This document shows positions 1-6,862 of a stretch of 51,765 nucleotides of DNA, piece by piece; the stretch's first letter is position 1; the number at the start of each line of letters is the position of its first letter. A program made the position numbers and the translations under genes. The stretch is from a virus. The stretch covers positions 1 through 51,765 of IMG/VR virus record IMGVR_UViG_3300025669_000044, one strand, 5' to 3'. Below the pieces are notes generated by a model. It searched no databases. It saw only the letters and a program-made list of their open reading frames with translations, and was not told the DNA's origin.

Positions 1-98
1 TCTCCTAATCCATCTATTTCTTCTGGATGTCTAAATGAATACAATTCTGAACAACTATGCCAATATTCTCCTATGATATGTTTGCATGACTTCTTCAT
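1..98 (-). CDS. Small Cys/His protein, 3' end outside the window
   Basis: The first 32 codons are visible and the frame is open to the window edge. The ATG is preceded by AGGAGTGAGGAT, the same ribosome-binding cassette used by the genes starting at 336 and 2321. Cysteines and histidines (Cys5, His7, His14, Cys16, His24) suggest a small metal-binding protein like its neighbours. Function unknown. Confidence 0.6.
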   Translation of the reverse strand, partial: MKKSCKHIIGEYWHSCSELYSFRHPEEIDGLG

Positions 99-102
99 AT
101 CC

Positions 103-336
103 TCACTCCTTAGTCAGTTTATCTTGGTTAGAGCAGATTGCTTTGGATAACTTAATTCTTAAATTCTTATATCCAGCCCACATTTCAAAGTTACTTATTT
201 TTTCTTCTACCTTCCCCTCATCTAAACGAGTGATTTTATAGACTGCTTTAGCAATTTTGTTATCACTTGGTAATTCTCCTTTGTTATTCTTTAAATCCCA
301 CAATACTAGTTCTATCTCTCTTATCTTCTCTATCAT
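103..336 (-). CDS. Small unknown protein, paralogue of the next gene
   Basis: 77 residues. It begins MIEKIREIE and ends QDKLTKE. The neighbouring gene at 341-559 begins MIEKIREIL and also ends KQDKLTKE, and a 26-base block covering the 3' end plus the following ribosome-binding site (101-126) is repeated exactly at 339-364. The middles share only a motif around TRLDE and scattered residues. This is a tandem gene duplication that has diverged. No domain recognised. Confidence 0.7.
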   Translation of the reverse strand: MIEKIREIELVLWDLKNNKGELPSDNKIAKAVYKITRLDEGKVEEKISNFEMWAGYKNLRIKLSKAICSNQDKLTKE

Positions 337-340
337 TTCC

Positions 341-559
341 TCACTCCTTAGTCAGTTTATCTTGTTTATCACAAAGTTCTCTTGCAATCCCATAAAAAGT
401 TCTCTCGTGGTTTGTTCCAAAATGATTACAGACTATCTTATTAATCTTTCTTTCATCTAACCGAGTGGCTTGGTGAAACAAATTAACATATTTCTCAATA
501 TCACAAGTGTCGGAAGATACTTCCATTTGTTTTAGAATCTCTCTTATCTTCTCTATCAT
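341..559 (-). CDS. Small unknown protein, paralogue of the previous gene
   Basis: 72 residues, with N- and C-terminal sequences shared with the 103-336 product (MIEKIREI, ATRLDE, KQDKLTKE). The start is supported by AAGGAGAGTGAGA upstream of ATG. Its start overlaps the end of the upstream zinc-ribbon gene by 4 bases, so the two are likely translated from one mRNA. Function unknown. Confidence 0.7.
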   Translation of the reverse strand: MIEKIREILKQMEVSSDTCDIEKYVNLFHQATRLDERKINKIVCNHFGTNHERTFYGIARELCDKQDKLTKE

Positions 560-741
560 TTCTCACTCTCCTTAGTTCTTGTATTCCATGCTTTGATGGC
601 TTCTTCTTCAGATTTAAAATACATTGGGCAATCATTTATACAGGAAACATACCATTCCCAATGCTCTCTATAATCACTCGACTCATCTAACAGAACCTCT
701 GCTTCTCCTCCACAAAACGGACATGGTTTAAGTTTATCCAT
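556..741 (-). CDS. Lar-like zinc-ribbon protein
   Basis: 61 residues starting MDKLKPCPFCGG. The pattern is CPFCGG near the N-terminus, a second Cys pair in the middle (SCINDC) and a C-terminal AWNTRT, which is the signature of the Lar/restriction-alleviation-like zinc-ribbon family common in phages. I chose the internal ATG at 741 because AGAGGTG lies just upstream. A longer frame to 777 has no such site. Actual anti-restriction activity is not shown by the sequence. Confidence 0.7.
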   Translation of the reverse strand: MDKLKPCPFCGGEAEVLLDESSDYREHWEWYVSCINDCPMYFKSEEEAIKAWNTRTKESEK

Positions 742-1072
742 TAGACACCTCTGCGTGTTTGATTGCTTGGTTAGCATTTTTTAATATTTCATTTTCAAGT
801 GAATTTGGGTATATTAATTTTGATAGTTGCTTATCTATTTCTCTCAACGCCTCCAACATCTTAGCCTTCACCTTATCTTCGGCTCTTGTGTTCCATGCTT
901 TGATGATTTCTTCTTTAGTGTCTCCATAGCCACATCCTGTTTCTGATACAGCGTGTCCACATTTACACCATATTAGCCAATTTGATTTATCACCACCAAG
1001 ACTTCCTAGCCTTGCTTTTTTCCCACAAAACGGACATGGTTTAAGTTTCATCTCTCTTATCTTATCTTTCAT
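734..1072 (-). CDS. Lar-like zinc-ribbon protein with helical C-terminal extension
   Basis: 112 residues. MKDKIREMK is followed by LKPCPFCGK, a CKCG motif and AWNTRAE, the same Lar-type zinc ribbon as the adjacent 556-741 product, then about 45 residues of predicted helix. The start has a strong GGGAGGGG site. The leading MKDKIREM resembles the MIEKIREI of the next two small genes, suggesting N-terminal module shuffling in this cluster. Confidence 0.7.
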   Translation of the reverse strand: MKDKIREMKLKPCPFCGKKARLGSLGGDKSNWLIWCKCGHAVSETGCGYGDTKEEIIKAWNTRAEDKVKAKMLEALREIDKQLSKLIYPNSLENEILKNANQAIKHAEVSNG

Positions 1073-1274
1073 ATTCCCCTCCCTTAATCTTAATAACAGA
1101 ATGTCTTATTCCATGAATATCTATCATTTCTTCTTTATTGTCTTCTATCCACTTCTCCCAAACATCACAGGATTGGTTGTGTCCTTTTTCATAACACCAC
1201 CCTTTGTCATATTTGCAATCATGGTCTTTCCACTCTCTATCTTTTGGTGCTTTCCACTTCTCAGGTCTTTTCAT
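1062..1274 (-). CDS. Small Cys-rich protein, paralogue of the 2022-2321 product
   Basis: 70 residues. It shares MxRP at the N-terminus and a NQ(S/A)CDxW(E/K)KW block with the 2022-2321 protein. Cysteines near 20, 28 and 36 with neighbouring His suggest zinc binding. The ATG follows GAGAGGACACA. The 17-base repeated motif lies 10-26 bases upstream of the start, overlapping the ribosome-binding region. Function unknown. Confidence 0.65.
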   Translation of the reverse strand: MKRPEKWKAPKDREWKDHDCKYDKGWCYEKGHNQSCDVWEKWIEDNKEEMIDIHGIRHSVIKIKGGEYER

Positions 1275-1283
1275 TGTGTCCTC

Positions 1284-1300
1284 TCAATATCATAAAATCT
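1284..1300 (-). promoter_or_regulatory. Copy 1 of a recurring 17-base motif
   Basis: Reads AGATTTTATGATATTGA on the minus strand. Copies occur at 19957-19973, 39511-39527, 48093-48109 and 51153-51169, all in the same orientation. Here it is directly upstream of the gene starting at 1274. Role unknown; see findings. Confidence 0.6.
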
Positions 1301-1336
1301 TAGATTCGCTATTCTTACATATAGCATATTTATTGT

Positions 1337-1951
1337 CTAGTTACTGTTGTTATGTCTCAACTTTGCATAGAATAATGTAGCCGAGTTGTGCGATAGTTGA
1401 AGTAAATCCTCTAAATAATCAGGTGAAATAATTTTCCAATTAACTATTGTCTTATTGCGATCTAAAAGTCTATAAGATGTAAATTTATGTAATGCCCATA
1501 CAATGAGCTGACTGCATACAGGAATATTAGAAATACCAAAAGTTTTTGTAAAGAAGAATATGGGAGCCTTTCTTCCGAAGAAAGATGTTATCTTAGTAGC
1601 TACAGCATCGAGAGCAAAAAGAGGTAACTTAAACCAACCATATGCACCGCCAATGCGTTTTTTAAGACCTTCGTGTAAACTTTGTCTATCTTCATCTGAT
1701 AAAGGTATTCTATAAACACTAATTTTTGTGTAAGTTTTTTTATCATATTTAGATATAGAATTTTCTCTTATTTTATCTACAGCTTCAACAATACGATTAT
1801 CATTAATACAAACGAATGAGTGAGAACATGTTGCTTTCTTTGTTTGCCAAGAAGTAAAGAATAGAATAATTTTTGATACAAAACTATTTGTGTAGCTAAG
1901 ACCAATATCGCCTGCTAAAAATGTTTCGCTATTAATTGATTTACTTGTCAT
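1337..1951 (-). CDS. YiiX-like permuted papain-fold hydrolase
   Basis: 204 residues. An N-terminal GDIGL (Gly14-Asp15), a SHSFVCINDNRIVEAV block with His44 and Glu56, and PVCSQLIVWAL with Cys146 match the YiiX/YaeF-type NlpC/P60 superfamily, where the catalytic order is His before Cys. In bacteria such enzymes cut peptides or acyl bonds at the cell wall or membrane. There is no signal peptide. The start has GAGGAGTAATA upstream. A role in cell-wall attack or lysis is possible but not shown. Confidence 0.6.
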   Translation of the reverse strand: MTSKSINSETFLAGDIGLSYTNSFVSKIILFFTSWQTKKATCSHSFVCINDNRIVEAVDKIRENSISKYDKKTYTKISVYRIPLSDEDRQSLHEGLKKRIGGAYGWFKLPLFALDAVATKITSFFGRKAPIFFFTKTFGISNIPVCSQLIVWALHKFTSYRLLDRNKTIVNWKIISPDYLEDLLQLSHNSATLFYAKLRHNNSN

Positions 1952-1969
1952 TATTACTCCTCGGTCATA

Positions 1970-2002
1970 AATGTCACATAAAGTCGTATATTTTGTGACA
2001 TT
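1970..2002. repeat. Inverted repeat with 9-base perfect arms
   Basis: Arms AATGTCACA (1970-1978) and TGTGACATT (1994-2002) flank 15 bases. It lies between the stop of the 2022-2321 gene and the ribosome-binding site of the hydrolase gene. There is no T-run, so a simple intrinsic terminator is unlikely. It could be an operator or an mRNA hairpin. Confidence 0.5.
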
Positions 2003-2018
2003 ATTACTGTACGGTAAT
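2003..2018. promoter_or_regulatory. Imperfect 16-base palindrome, possible operator
   Basis: ATTACTGTACGGTAAT differs from its reverse complement only at one symmetric pair. It directly abuts the 1970-2002 inverted repeat, so this 70-base gap contains two dyads. A regulator-binding site is plausible. Confidence 0.35.
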
Positions 2019-2021
2019 TAT

Positions 2022-2321
2022 TTATCTTTTTCTCTTTAATTTGTGTAGTATACGTTTTATTTTTAATGCAAAGTCGGCTGAATTAATAATTACTGCTTTA
2101 AGCTCTTCTTTATGCTTCGCTTTTAATTCTTCAATTTTTAAAATAGTTCTGGAAGCATATTCTGCCATTTCTTGTTCGTGATATTTTTTCCACTTATCAC
2201 AAGCTTGGTTGTATTTAGAAACACCACAAGTACAACCTATGTTGGCAAGTTTTTCTGTTTCAAAACATTTTCTAAAATATCCACAATAATCTTTATGTTC
2301 TTTCTTCTTAGGTCTATTCAT
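2022..2321 (-). CDS. Small Cys-rich protein with coiled-coil tail
   Basis: 99 residues. The first half has Cys-rich blocks (DYCGYFRKC, GCTCG, NQACDKWKKY) related to the 1062-1274 product. The second half is charged and helical. It shares the AAGGAGTGAGGAT start cassette with the genes at 98 and 336. Metal binding is inferred; function unknown. Confidence 0.65.
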   Translation of the reverse strand: MNRPKKKEHKDYCGYFRKCFETEKLANIGCTCGVSKYNQACDKWKKYHEQEMAEYASRTILKIEELKAKHKEELKAVIINSADFALKIKRILHKLKRKR

Positions 2322-2335
2322 ATCCTCACTCCTTA

Positions 2336-2770
2336 TTATTCTTCTAGCTTACTAAGTTGTTCTAATGTACCCTCAAACTGAGGGATTTCTTGTGTCTTGC
2401 CTACTCTTTCATAAACATCAGGTGCATCAGGATATATCTCCCACAGCATTCCACTTGCTCTTAATAGCTCAAATTCTTTCCTAGATAAACTCTGTAGTGT
2501 TCTTTTACGATTACTCACTATGTTTACGGCTCGTCTAATTGTCTTAGCCTTTCTTTTATTAACTTTTGCTACAGATTTATGTATTCTATTCTTAGGGCAA
2601 TCATCACACGCATATCCCTCATTACAAATATCATCACCAGTATGAGAACATACTTTCTTTTCAGATTCATAAAGAGTTCCATCTGGAAAACAGAAACTTT
2701 CAATTTTAAAATGTTTAAGTAAAAATCTAATGTAACTATCTCTTAATTTAATTTCATCAACTAATTTCAT
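2336..2770 (-). CDS. Unknown protein with a four-Cys cluster
   Basis: 144 residues. A central cluster VCSHTGDDIC...YACDDCPKNR (about residues 40-62) looks like a zinc site and is followed by a basic stretch rich in Lys and Arg. The ATG overlaps the TGA of the upstream M50 gene, so the two are translationally coupled. No family recognised. Confidence 0.65.
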   Translation of the reverse strand: MKLVDEIKLRDSYIRFLLKHFKIESFCFPDGTLYESEKKVCSHTGDDICNEGYACDDCPKNRIHKSVAKVNKRKAKTIRRAVNIVSNRKRTLQSLSRKEFELLRASGMLWEIYPDAPDVYERVGKTQEIPQFEGTLEQLSKLEE

Positions 2771-3495
2771 TTTAGCCTTCTTTCCTCTACATAATTCATA
2801 GTCTTAGCGAGCAATGTAATATATACAAAGTCTATTGATAATAATAGAATCATATTTACTGGTATTTTATTACCATACGCTGAGATAAACCATACTGCAA
2901 TAATCGCTACCTGAGCTATCATTAATGCCCAGAATGAGATACCAATTAAATACTTGTAAAATCTATCAGACATCTTTCTGCGTAATGGAAGTATCCAAAG
3001 ATAACCGCCATCAAGTGCAGGTATTGGTAACATATTAAATACGAATAATGTACTATTTAGAAATGCTGTATAGAATAATATTATGTTAAAGTTCTCTACA
3101 CGAACATAGCTAATAGCACCTGTAAAGAAATACGCACACATAGAATAATCTATATAAATACCTTTAAGAATAGAGCCATAGTGAATTAGATAGCATACAA
3201 AAGCGATTGATAGATTCATCGCAACACCAGCCATTAAAATAATACATTGTTTCCAATAAGCTATATTCGTCAAACTATTCATTACAGTTAAAGACTCCTC
3301 TATCTCGCAGTAACCGCCTAATGGTAATAAAGATAATCTCCAGTCAATCTTACCTATCTTCTTGTGTAGTAATACGGGACCGAAGCCTATCGAGAAAGCA
3401 CTCACAGGAACCTTAAAGTAGAGTGATGCTAAAAGATGACCCAATTCGTGTAAGATTACTGAACCCAAAAGTATTGCAACATATAGTATCCACAT
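2767..3495 (-). CDS. M50-type intramembrane metalloprotease
   Basis: 242 residues with about five or six hydrophobic segments. HELGH at 16-20 in the first membrane segment, SIGFGP at 35-40, LPLGGY near 57-62 and NMLPIPALDGG at 154-164 (Asp162 as third ligand) are the site-2 protease/RseP signatures. It is shorter than RseP and lacks a PDZ domain. Such enzymes cleave transmembrane segments, for example of anti-sigma factors. A phage copy could alter host envelope stress signalling or process a phage membrane protein. Confidence 0.85.
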   Translation of the reverse strand: MWILYVAILLGSVILHELGHLLASLYFKVPVSAFSIGFGPVLLHKKIGKIDWRLSLLPLGGYCEIEESLTVMNSLTNIAYWKQCIILMAGVAMNLSIAFVCYLIHYGSILKGIYIDYSMCAYFFTGAISYVRVENFNIILFYTAFLNSTLFVFNMLPIPALDGGYLWILPLRRKMSDRFYKYLIGISFWALMIAQVAIIAVWFISAYGNKIPVNMILLLSIDFVYITLLAKTMNYVEERRLK

Positions 3496-3498
3496 AAG

Positions 3499-3624
3499 TT
3501 AAATTCTCTCCTTTAGATGATTAAGTATATCTATAATTTTACATAGAGCCAATGGAACTGAGACTACTACTATAAAAGTTAAAATTTCTATGACCTTCAA
3601 CATGCTTATTTTAAAATTTTTCAT
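3499..3624 (-). CDS. Small single-pass membrane peptide
   Basis: 41 residues with one hydrophobic segment (about 12-29). The gene fills the gap between the zincin gene and the M50 protease gene on the same strand. The start at 3624 has no clear Shine-Dalgarno sequence, so confidence is moderate. It could be an accessory subunit or a substrate of the adjacent protease, but that is only positional inference. Confidence 0.5.
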   Translation of the reverse strand: MKNFKISMLKVIEILTFIVVVSVPLALCKIIDILNHLKERI

Positions 3625-3633
3625 AAGTGTATT

Positions 3634-4293
3634 CTATTTCGTAACACAGCGTTTATACAACGTATTTAACCACTCACTATTCTCTGAGAAATTATAATCT
3701 AAATTAGTCGGCATTAATGCGAGTATCATTTCATTATTATAGGGTTCTTTTCCTATGATATACCATTTACGATATTCTTTAATATAATTATAAAATAGTA
3801 CATATGCACCAGCTTCTTTACAGTATCTTTTAACATCAATAGGTAAATTATATTTTTTAATCTTCACTATTGCTCTTCTTTCACAGTCTAATTCTAAATC
3901 TCGAACTATCTCTGCATATTTAGCTATGACGTTTTTACTTCTTTTAATCTTCTTATTCTCTACCCAATTAAATAATAACGTGCAGGCATCACTTCTACCT
4001 ACAGTTAAAGCAGTCCAGTATTTACTCTTCTCTCTCCATTGGTCAAAATGACAAGATTCATGCACTAGAGTTCTTAACCACTTTTTACTGCCAAAAGCAC
4101 AAGCTAAAATACCTCTATTCTTTGTGCCACCTTCAAAGAAACCATTAGATTTACTTCCACTCCAATCAACGTACTTATCTAATGACATACGAAATAAAAC
4201 ATTATGCTCAAATAAAGTCTTTGATAAATCTTTAAGAAACTTATCTGTATTTTTATTGTGAGTTCTAATATTATATATTTGTGTTATTTTCAT
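3634..4293 (-). CDS. HExxH zincin-like protein
   Basis: 219 residues. LVHESCHFDQW contains His78-Glu79-xx-His82, the zinc and catalytic motif of zincin metallopeptidases. The surrounding sequence is helical, and a third ligand may be Glu or Asp near 130-140 (VRDLELDCERRA). No signal peptide. One of six small HExxH proteins in the window; substrate unknown. Confidence 0.7.
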   Translation of the reverse strand: MKITQIYNIRTHNKNTDKFLKDLSKTLFEHNVLFRMSLDKYVDWSGSKSNGFFEGGTKNRGILACAFGSKKWLRTLVHESCHFDQWREKSKYWTALTVGRSDACTLLFNWVENKKIKRSKNVIAKYAEIVRDLELDCERRAIVKIKKYNLPIDVKRYCKEAGAYVLFYNYIKEYRKWYIIGKEPYNNEMILALMPTNLDYNFSENSEWLNTLYKRCVTK

Positions 4294-4445
4294 TTTTTTA
4301 ATCTCTTTTTGACTGCTTTAGCTAATATCCCACCATATTCATAAATCATAAGCTTAACAATATATTTAACATCAGAGTCATTAATTGCCTTAACCATAAT
4401 TCTTTCAAGCTCTGCTTTACTAGGGTCTTTATACTTCTTTGTCAT
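4290..4445 (-). CDS. Small basic unknown protein
   Basis: 51 residues, mostly helical, ending in a Lys-rich tail. The start is supported by GTAAGGAAAATAA upstream. It overlaps the end of the preceding gene by 17 bases and ends ATGA-overlapped with the zincin start. Confidence 0.6.
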   Translation of the reverse strand: MTKKYKDPSKAELERIMVKAINDSDVKYIVKLMIYEYGGILAKAVKKRLKK

Positions 4446-4725
4446 TTATTTTCCTTACATTGTACCAAACAATATGTGTGAATTCCTTAGGCATTGCTAC
4501 TGTAGGAACTTTAACTTCTGTAAATGTATTTGTTTTATAATCATAGAGATTACTTTTTCCTGTTACATGATGAGTAAATACTGTGATATTTGACTCTTGC
4601 GTTTTTGTTGCAAAATGACCATATCCTTCGTTGTCTTTAAATATACCCTCTTTTGCAAACTGTTTCCATGTAGACAATTTTAGATGTAATCCTACTTTTG
4701 AAATTTCTGTTCCTATCCATTCCAT
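4429..4725 (-). CDS. Unknown protein
   Basis: 98 residues with no recognised domain. It alternates beta-like stretches (HFATKTQESNITVF, TEVKVPTVAMP). It sits in a run of short co-directional genes between the cupin and the zincin. Confidence 0.6.
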   Translation of the reverse strand: MEWIGTEISKVGLHLKLSTWKQFAKEGIFKDNEGYGHFATKTQESNITVFTHHVTGKSNLYDYKTNTFTEVKVPTVAMPKEFTHIVWYNVRKINDKEV

Positions 4726-4727
4726 AT

Positions 4728-4964
4728 CTAAGCCTTTCTTTCGTCAACATAATGTAAGTAATCATAAACAATCGAATCTAAAGTTGCCTCTGTTTGCTTA
4801 TGACATATAAGTAAATGCAATGCTGTATCAATCGAGTCTACCTGCAATATCAACTCATAAATTCTATCTGTCTCTACTAAGTTAAAATAGTAGTGTAATA
4901 CTTTAGAAATTTTATGAACATCTTTTTTCTTTAATGTATTTAATATTTGTCTTGGATATATCAT
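4728..4964 (-). CDS. Small helical unknown protein
   Basis: 78 residues, strongly helical, no recognised motif. The start overlaps the stop of the upstream 52-residue gene by four bases (ATGA), suggesting coupled translation. Confidence 0.6.
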   Translation of the reverse strand: MIYPRQILNTLKKKDVHKISKVLHYYFNLVETDRIYELILQVDSIDTALHLLICHKQTEATLDSIVYDYLHYVDERKA

Positions 4965-5119
4965 TTGTTTTTCATCTTTAGTAATGCTCTATAAAATAGA
5001 TTTCTCTTTCTGAAGCGTTCGATAGCATCAGAGATTGTCTCAATATATTTCAAGGTATCTTCTGAGCCGTCATCTGCAATTTGAATCATCATACTCTGTA
5101 AAGCTGTATAGTGTTCCAT
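4961..5119 (-). CDS. Small helical unknown protein
   Basis: 52 residues. The start follows GAGAGTAAATAAT immediately after the cupin stop codon, and the stop overlaps the next start. Likely a real short gene in the operon; function unknown. Confidence 0.55.
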   Translation of the reverse strand: MEHYTALQSMMIQIADDGSEDTLKYIETISDAIERFRKRNLFYRALLKMKNK

Positions 5120-5120
5120 A

Positions 5121-5510
5121 TTATTTACTCTCTAGTTTATATGCAGGTTGTAATTTAACATTATCATCGTCATCTGTTAGAGAAACTTCCATAATAATAC
5201 TTTGATGAGATAATGACTTAAATTTATGAATTGTTAAAGGATTAATTCTGAATTTATCTCCTGCACCTAAAACAGTTCTTTTGTTCTCAGTTGTCTCAGT
5301 AGCGTATTCAAGTTCTACTGTTCCTTGTAATATAATAAATGTTTCATCTTTTCTTTCGTGATAGTGCCAGCTGGAAGAGAAACCTCTATTTAATATCAAT
5401 AACTTATTGCAGTATAATTCGTTATTCTCTATCCAAAGTTCATATCCCCAGAGATGGTCGTATTTTTCTCCTTTAAATGTTGCTATGAAAGAGTTTATTT
5501 GTTTGCTCAT
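5121..5510 (-). CDS. Cupin-fold protein, sugar-isomerase type
   Basis: 129 residues forming one beta-barrel cupin. WHYHERKDE gives His49, His51 and Glu56, and TIHKF gives His95, the usual metal set. The surrounding pattern (FIILQGTVELEY, GAGDKFRINPLTIH) resembles the mannose-6-phosphate isomerase type II or WbuC-like cupins acting on sugar phosphates or sugar nucleotides. A heptose kinase gene lies 1.4 kb upstream in transcription order, so a shared role in surface-sugar metabolism is a reasonable guess. Confidence 0.7.
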   Translation of the reverse strand: MSKQINSFIATFKGEKYDHLWGYELWIENNELYCNKLLILNRGFSSSWHYHERKDETFIILQGTVELEYATETTENKRTVLGAGDKFRINPLTIHKFKSLSHQSIIMEVSLTDDDDNVKLQPAYKLESK

Positions 5511-5668
5511 TTTCCTCTACCTCCACACCAATCACAAACAGTACCTAATACAGAGTCCCATTCGTGATGACAACTATCGCAATGAAGTATTTGGGGTGTT
5601 ACTGATTGAACTGCGTGTAATCTTTTTATAATATCGTCTACAATTTTCTCTACTGATTCGTCGCTCAT
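5507..5668 (-). CDS. Small zinc-ribbon protein
   Basis: 53 residues. LHCDSCHHEWD followed by VCDWCGGRG forms two CxxC knuckles, the second DnaJ-like. ATGA overlaps at both ends place it in a tight cluster with the cupin gene and the 52-residue gene. Probably a nucleic-acid or protein-binding zinc ribbon. Confidence 0.65.
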   Translation of the reverse strand: MSDESVEKIVDDIIKRLHAVQSVTPQILHCDSCHHEWDSVLGTVCDWCGGRGK

Positions 5669-5823
5669 TTTATATCCTTTAATTGTGATTCTAAAACTAT
5701 CTGTTCTTTATCATTCTTATCTCTAACTAAATACATCTTCATATCAAGATGATAAATATAAGCAGATTCCTTTATTGTTACTGTTTCATTTGTCTCTATA
5801 AGACATGCTGGTTTATTTTTCAT
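5665..5823 (-). CDS. Small unknown protein
   Basis: 52 residues with a beta-rich pattern (CLIETNETVTIKES, AYIYHLDMKMYLVRD). It overlaps both neighbours by 4 to 11 bases. No domain recognised. Confidence 0.6.
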   Translation of the reverse strand: MKNKPACLIETNETVTIKESAYIYHLDMKMYLVRDKNDKEQIVLESQLKDIK

Positions 5824-5992
5824 TATTAACCTCGTTAGTGTTTTTAATGATTAATGTTGAGTGTTTGCATCTAGACCTTGTGCATATGTAAAAATAGATA
5901 TTACTAGAACCGTTTTTAAGATGGTCGTCTAGCTTTCGAGTTTTACTTCCACATTTAGAACAAAGAACATTATCGCTTTTCTTTTCTTTCAT
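5813..5992 (-). CDS. Small zinc-ribbon protein, probably leaderless
   Basis: 59 residues. VLCSKCGSKTRKLDD and YICTRSRCKHST give two Cys pairs with a nearby His, a typical small zinc ribbon. The ATG lies six bases after the -10 box of the promoter at 5999-6027, so the transcript should begin at the A of ATG with no Shine-Dalgarno sequence. Confidence 0.7.
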   Translation of the reverse strand: MKEKKSDNVLCSKCGSKTRKLDDHLKNGSSNIYFYICTRSRCKHSTLIIKNTNEVNNEK

Positions 5993-5998
5993 AGTCTA

Positions 5999-6027
5999 AG
6001 TATAGCACACTTTCAGCTATTTGTCAA
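5999..6027 (-). promoter_or_regulatory. Sigma70-type promoter (leaderless gene downstream)
   Basis: TTGACA at 6022-6027, 17-base spacer, TATACT at 5999-6004. It overlaps the stop region of the nuclease-like gene and drives the cluster from 5992 down to about the left end. Confidence 0.85.
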
Positions 6028-6556
6028 GTTTTATTTTTTCTTTTAAATCTTTTTGTCTCTTTGTAATGTATGCTGAAGTTAATCGTTTCACTATGACATC
6101 GTGTAACTTAGTCGACCTATGCTCTGTCAATTTTTTAGGTGTGCGTATTGTTTTAACTAAGCTCTCTAATTCATAGATATTATTCAGTTCACACATTTTA
6201 TTCCACTTATCCTCTTTAAAAACTAATATACCGTATTTTGAATTTGTTTGGTCTACCCATTTTTTAGCTTCTTCTAATAAAGATTCTGGAACACACATAA
6301 TAAAGTATGTTGCATTTAGATATGTTGCATTTAGATATGTATTACGTCTATTATAATGTTTTCTTTTTCTAGCCTCACCTTGCCATAAATCAGATTTACT
6401 AATTTTTATCTCTATGTCGTAGAAGCCTTTATCAGATTCAACCAAGACATCACTCCTACCATTATTACAGTAGGCCTCATCTACACATAGCATATGTCGT
6501 CTAAATCTATAATAAGATAATACTGCTGTTTTGATGATGTCTGCTGATAGTTTCAT
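6017..6556 (-). CDS. PD-(D/E)XK-like nuclease-fold protein
   Basis: 179 residues. SDVLVE (Asp36) followed by YDIEIKISKSD (Glu49-Ile-Lys51) fits the Asp...Glu-x-Lys core of restriction-endonuclease-like folds, about 13 residues apart. It contains an in-frame 15-base duplication giving YLNAT twice. The last residues KIKLDK are encoded by the promoter cassette that follows. Substrate unknown. Confidence 0.55.
   Translation of the reverse strand: MKLSADIIKTAVLSYYRFRRHMLCVDEAYCNNGRSDVLVESDKGFYDIEIKISKSDLWQGEARKRKHYNRRNTYLNATYLNATYFIMCVPESLLEEAKKWVDQTNSKYGILVFKEDKWNKMCELNNIYELESLVKTIRTPKKLTEHRSTKLHDVIVKRLTSAYITKRQKDLKEKIKLDK
6306..6340. repeat. In-frame 15-base tandem duplication
   Basis: TATGTTGCATTTAGA occurs twice back to back (6306-6320, 6321-6335) plus five bases of a third copy. 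It lies inside the nuclease-like gene and keeps the frame. Confidence 0.8.
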
Positions 6557-6849
6557 TACAGTCTATTTCTGAAGTCAAAGTCAGGCGGTTCTATATCCGG
6601 TTTATCCCCTTCATCAAATAACTCTTTCTCAAAATCTTCTTCTTTATAAAATGTTTCCTCTTCTTTTACAAACTGTTTTTCTTCTTCTATAGTTTTTAAT
6701 TTTGAGGTTATGGATATCATTGGCATCATTCCACCATCTATATTAATTGTTATTATGGAAGGCGTTAATCTACTAGAAATTAATTCATGTTTTCTCAAAA
6801 CTCGAATAATATCTTGCTCAAATAATAGTGTCTCATAATCTTTTTTCAT
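6556..6849 (-). CDS. Unknown protein with acidic C-terminus
   Basis: 97 residues. The first half is mixed, and the second half is strongly acidic (KEEETFYKEEDFEKELFDE). TAATG overlap links it to the downstream nuclease-like gene. No family recognised. Confidence 0.6.
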   Translation of the reverse strand: MKKDYETLLFEQDIIRVLRKHELISSRLTPSIITINIDGGMMPMISITSKLKTIEEEKQFVKEEETFYKEEDFEKELFDEGDKPDIEPPDFDFRNRL

Positions 6850-6862
6850 CTCTACCCTCTTT

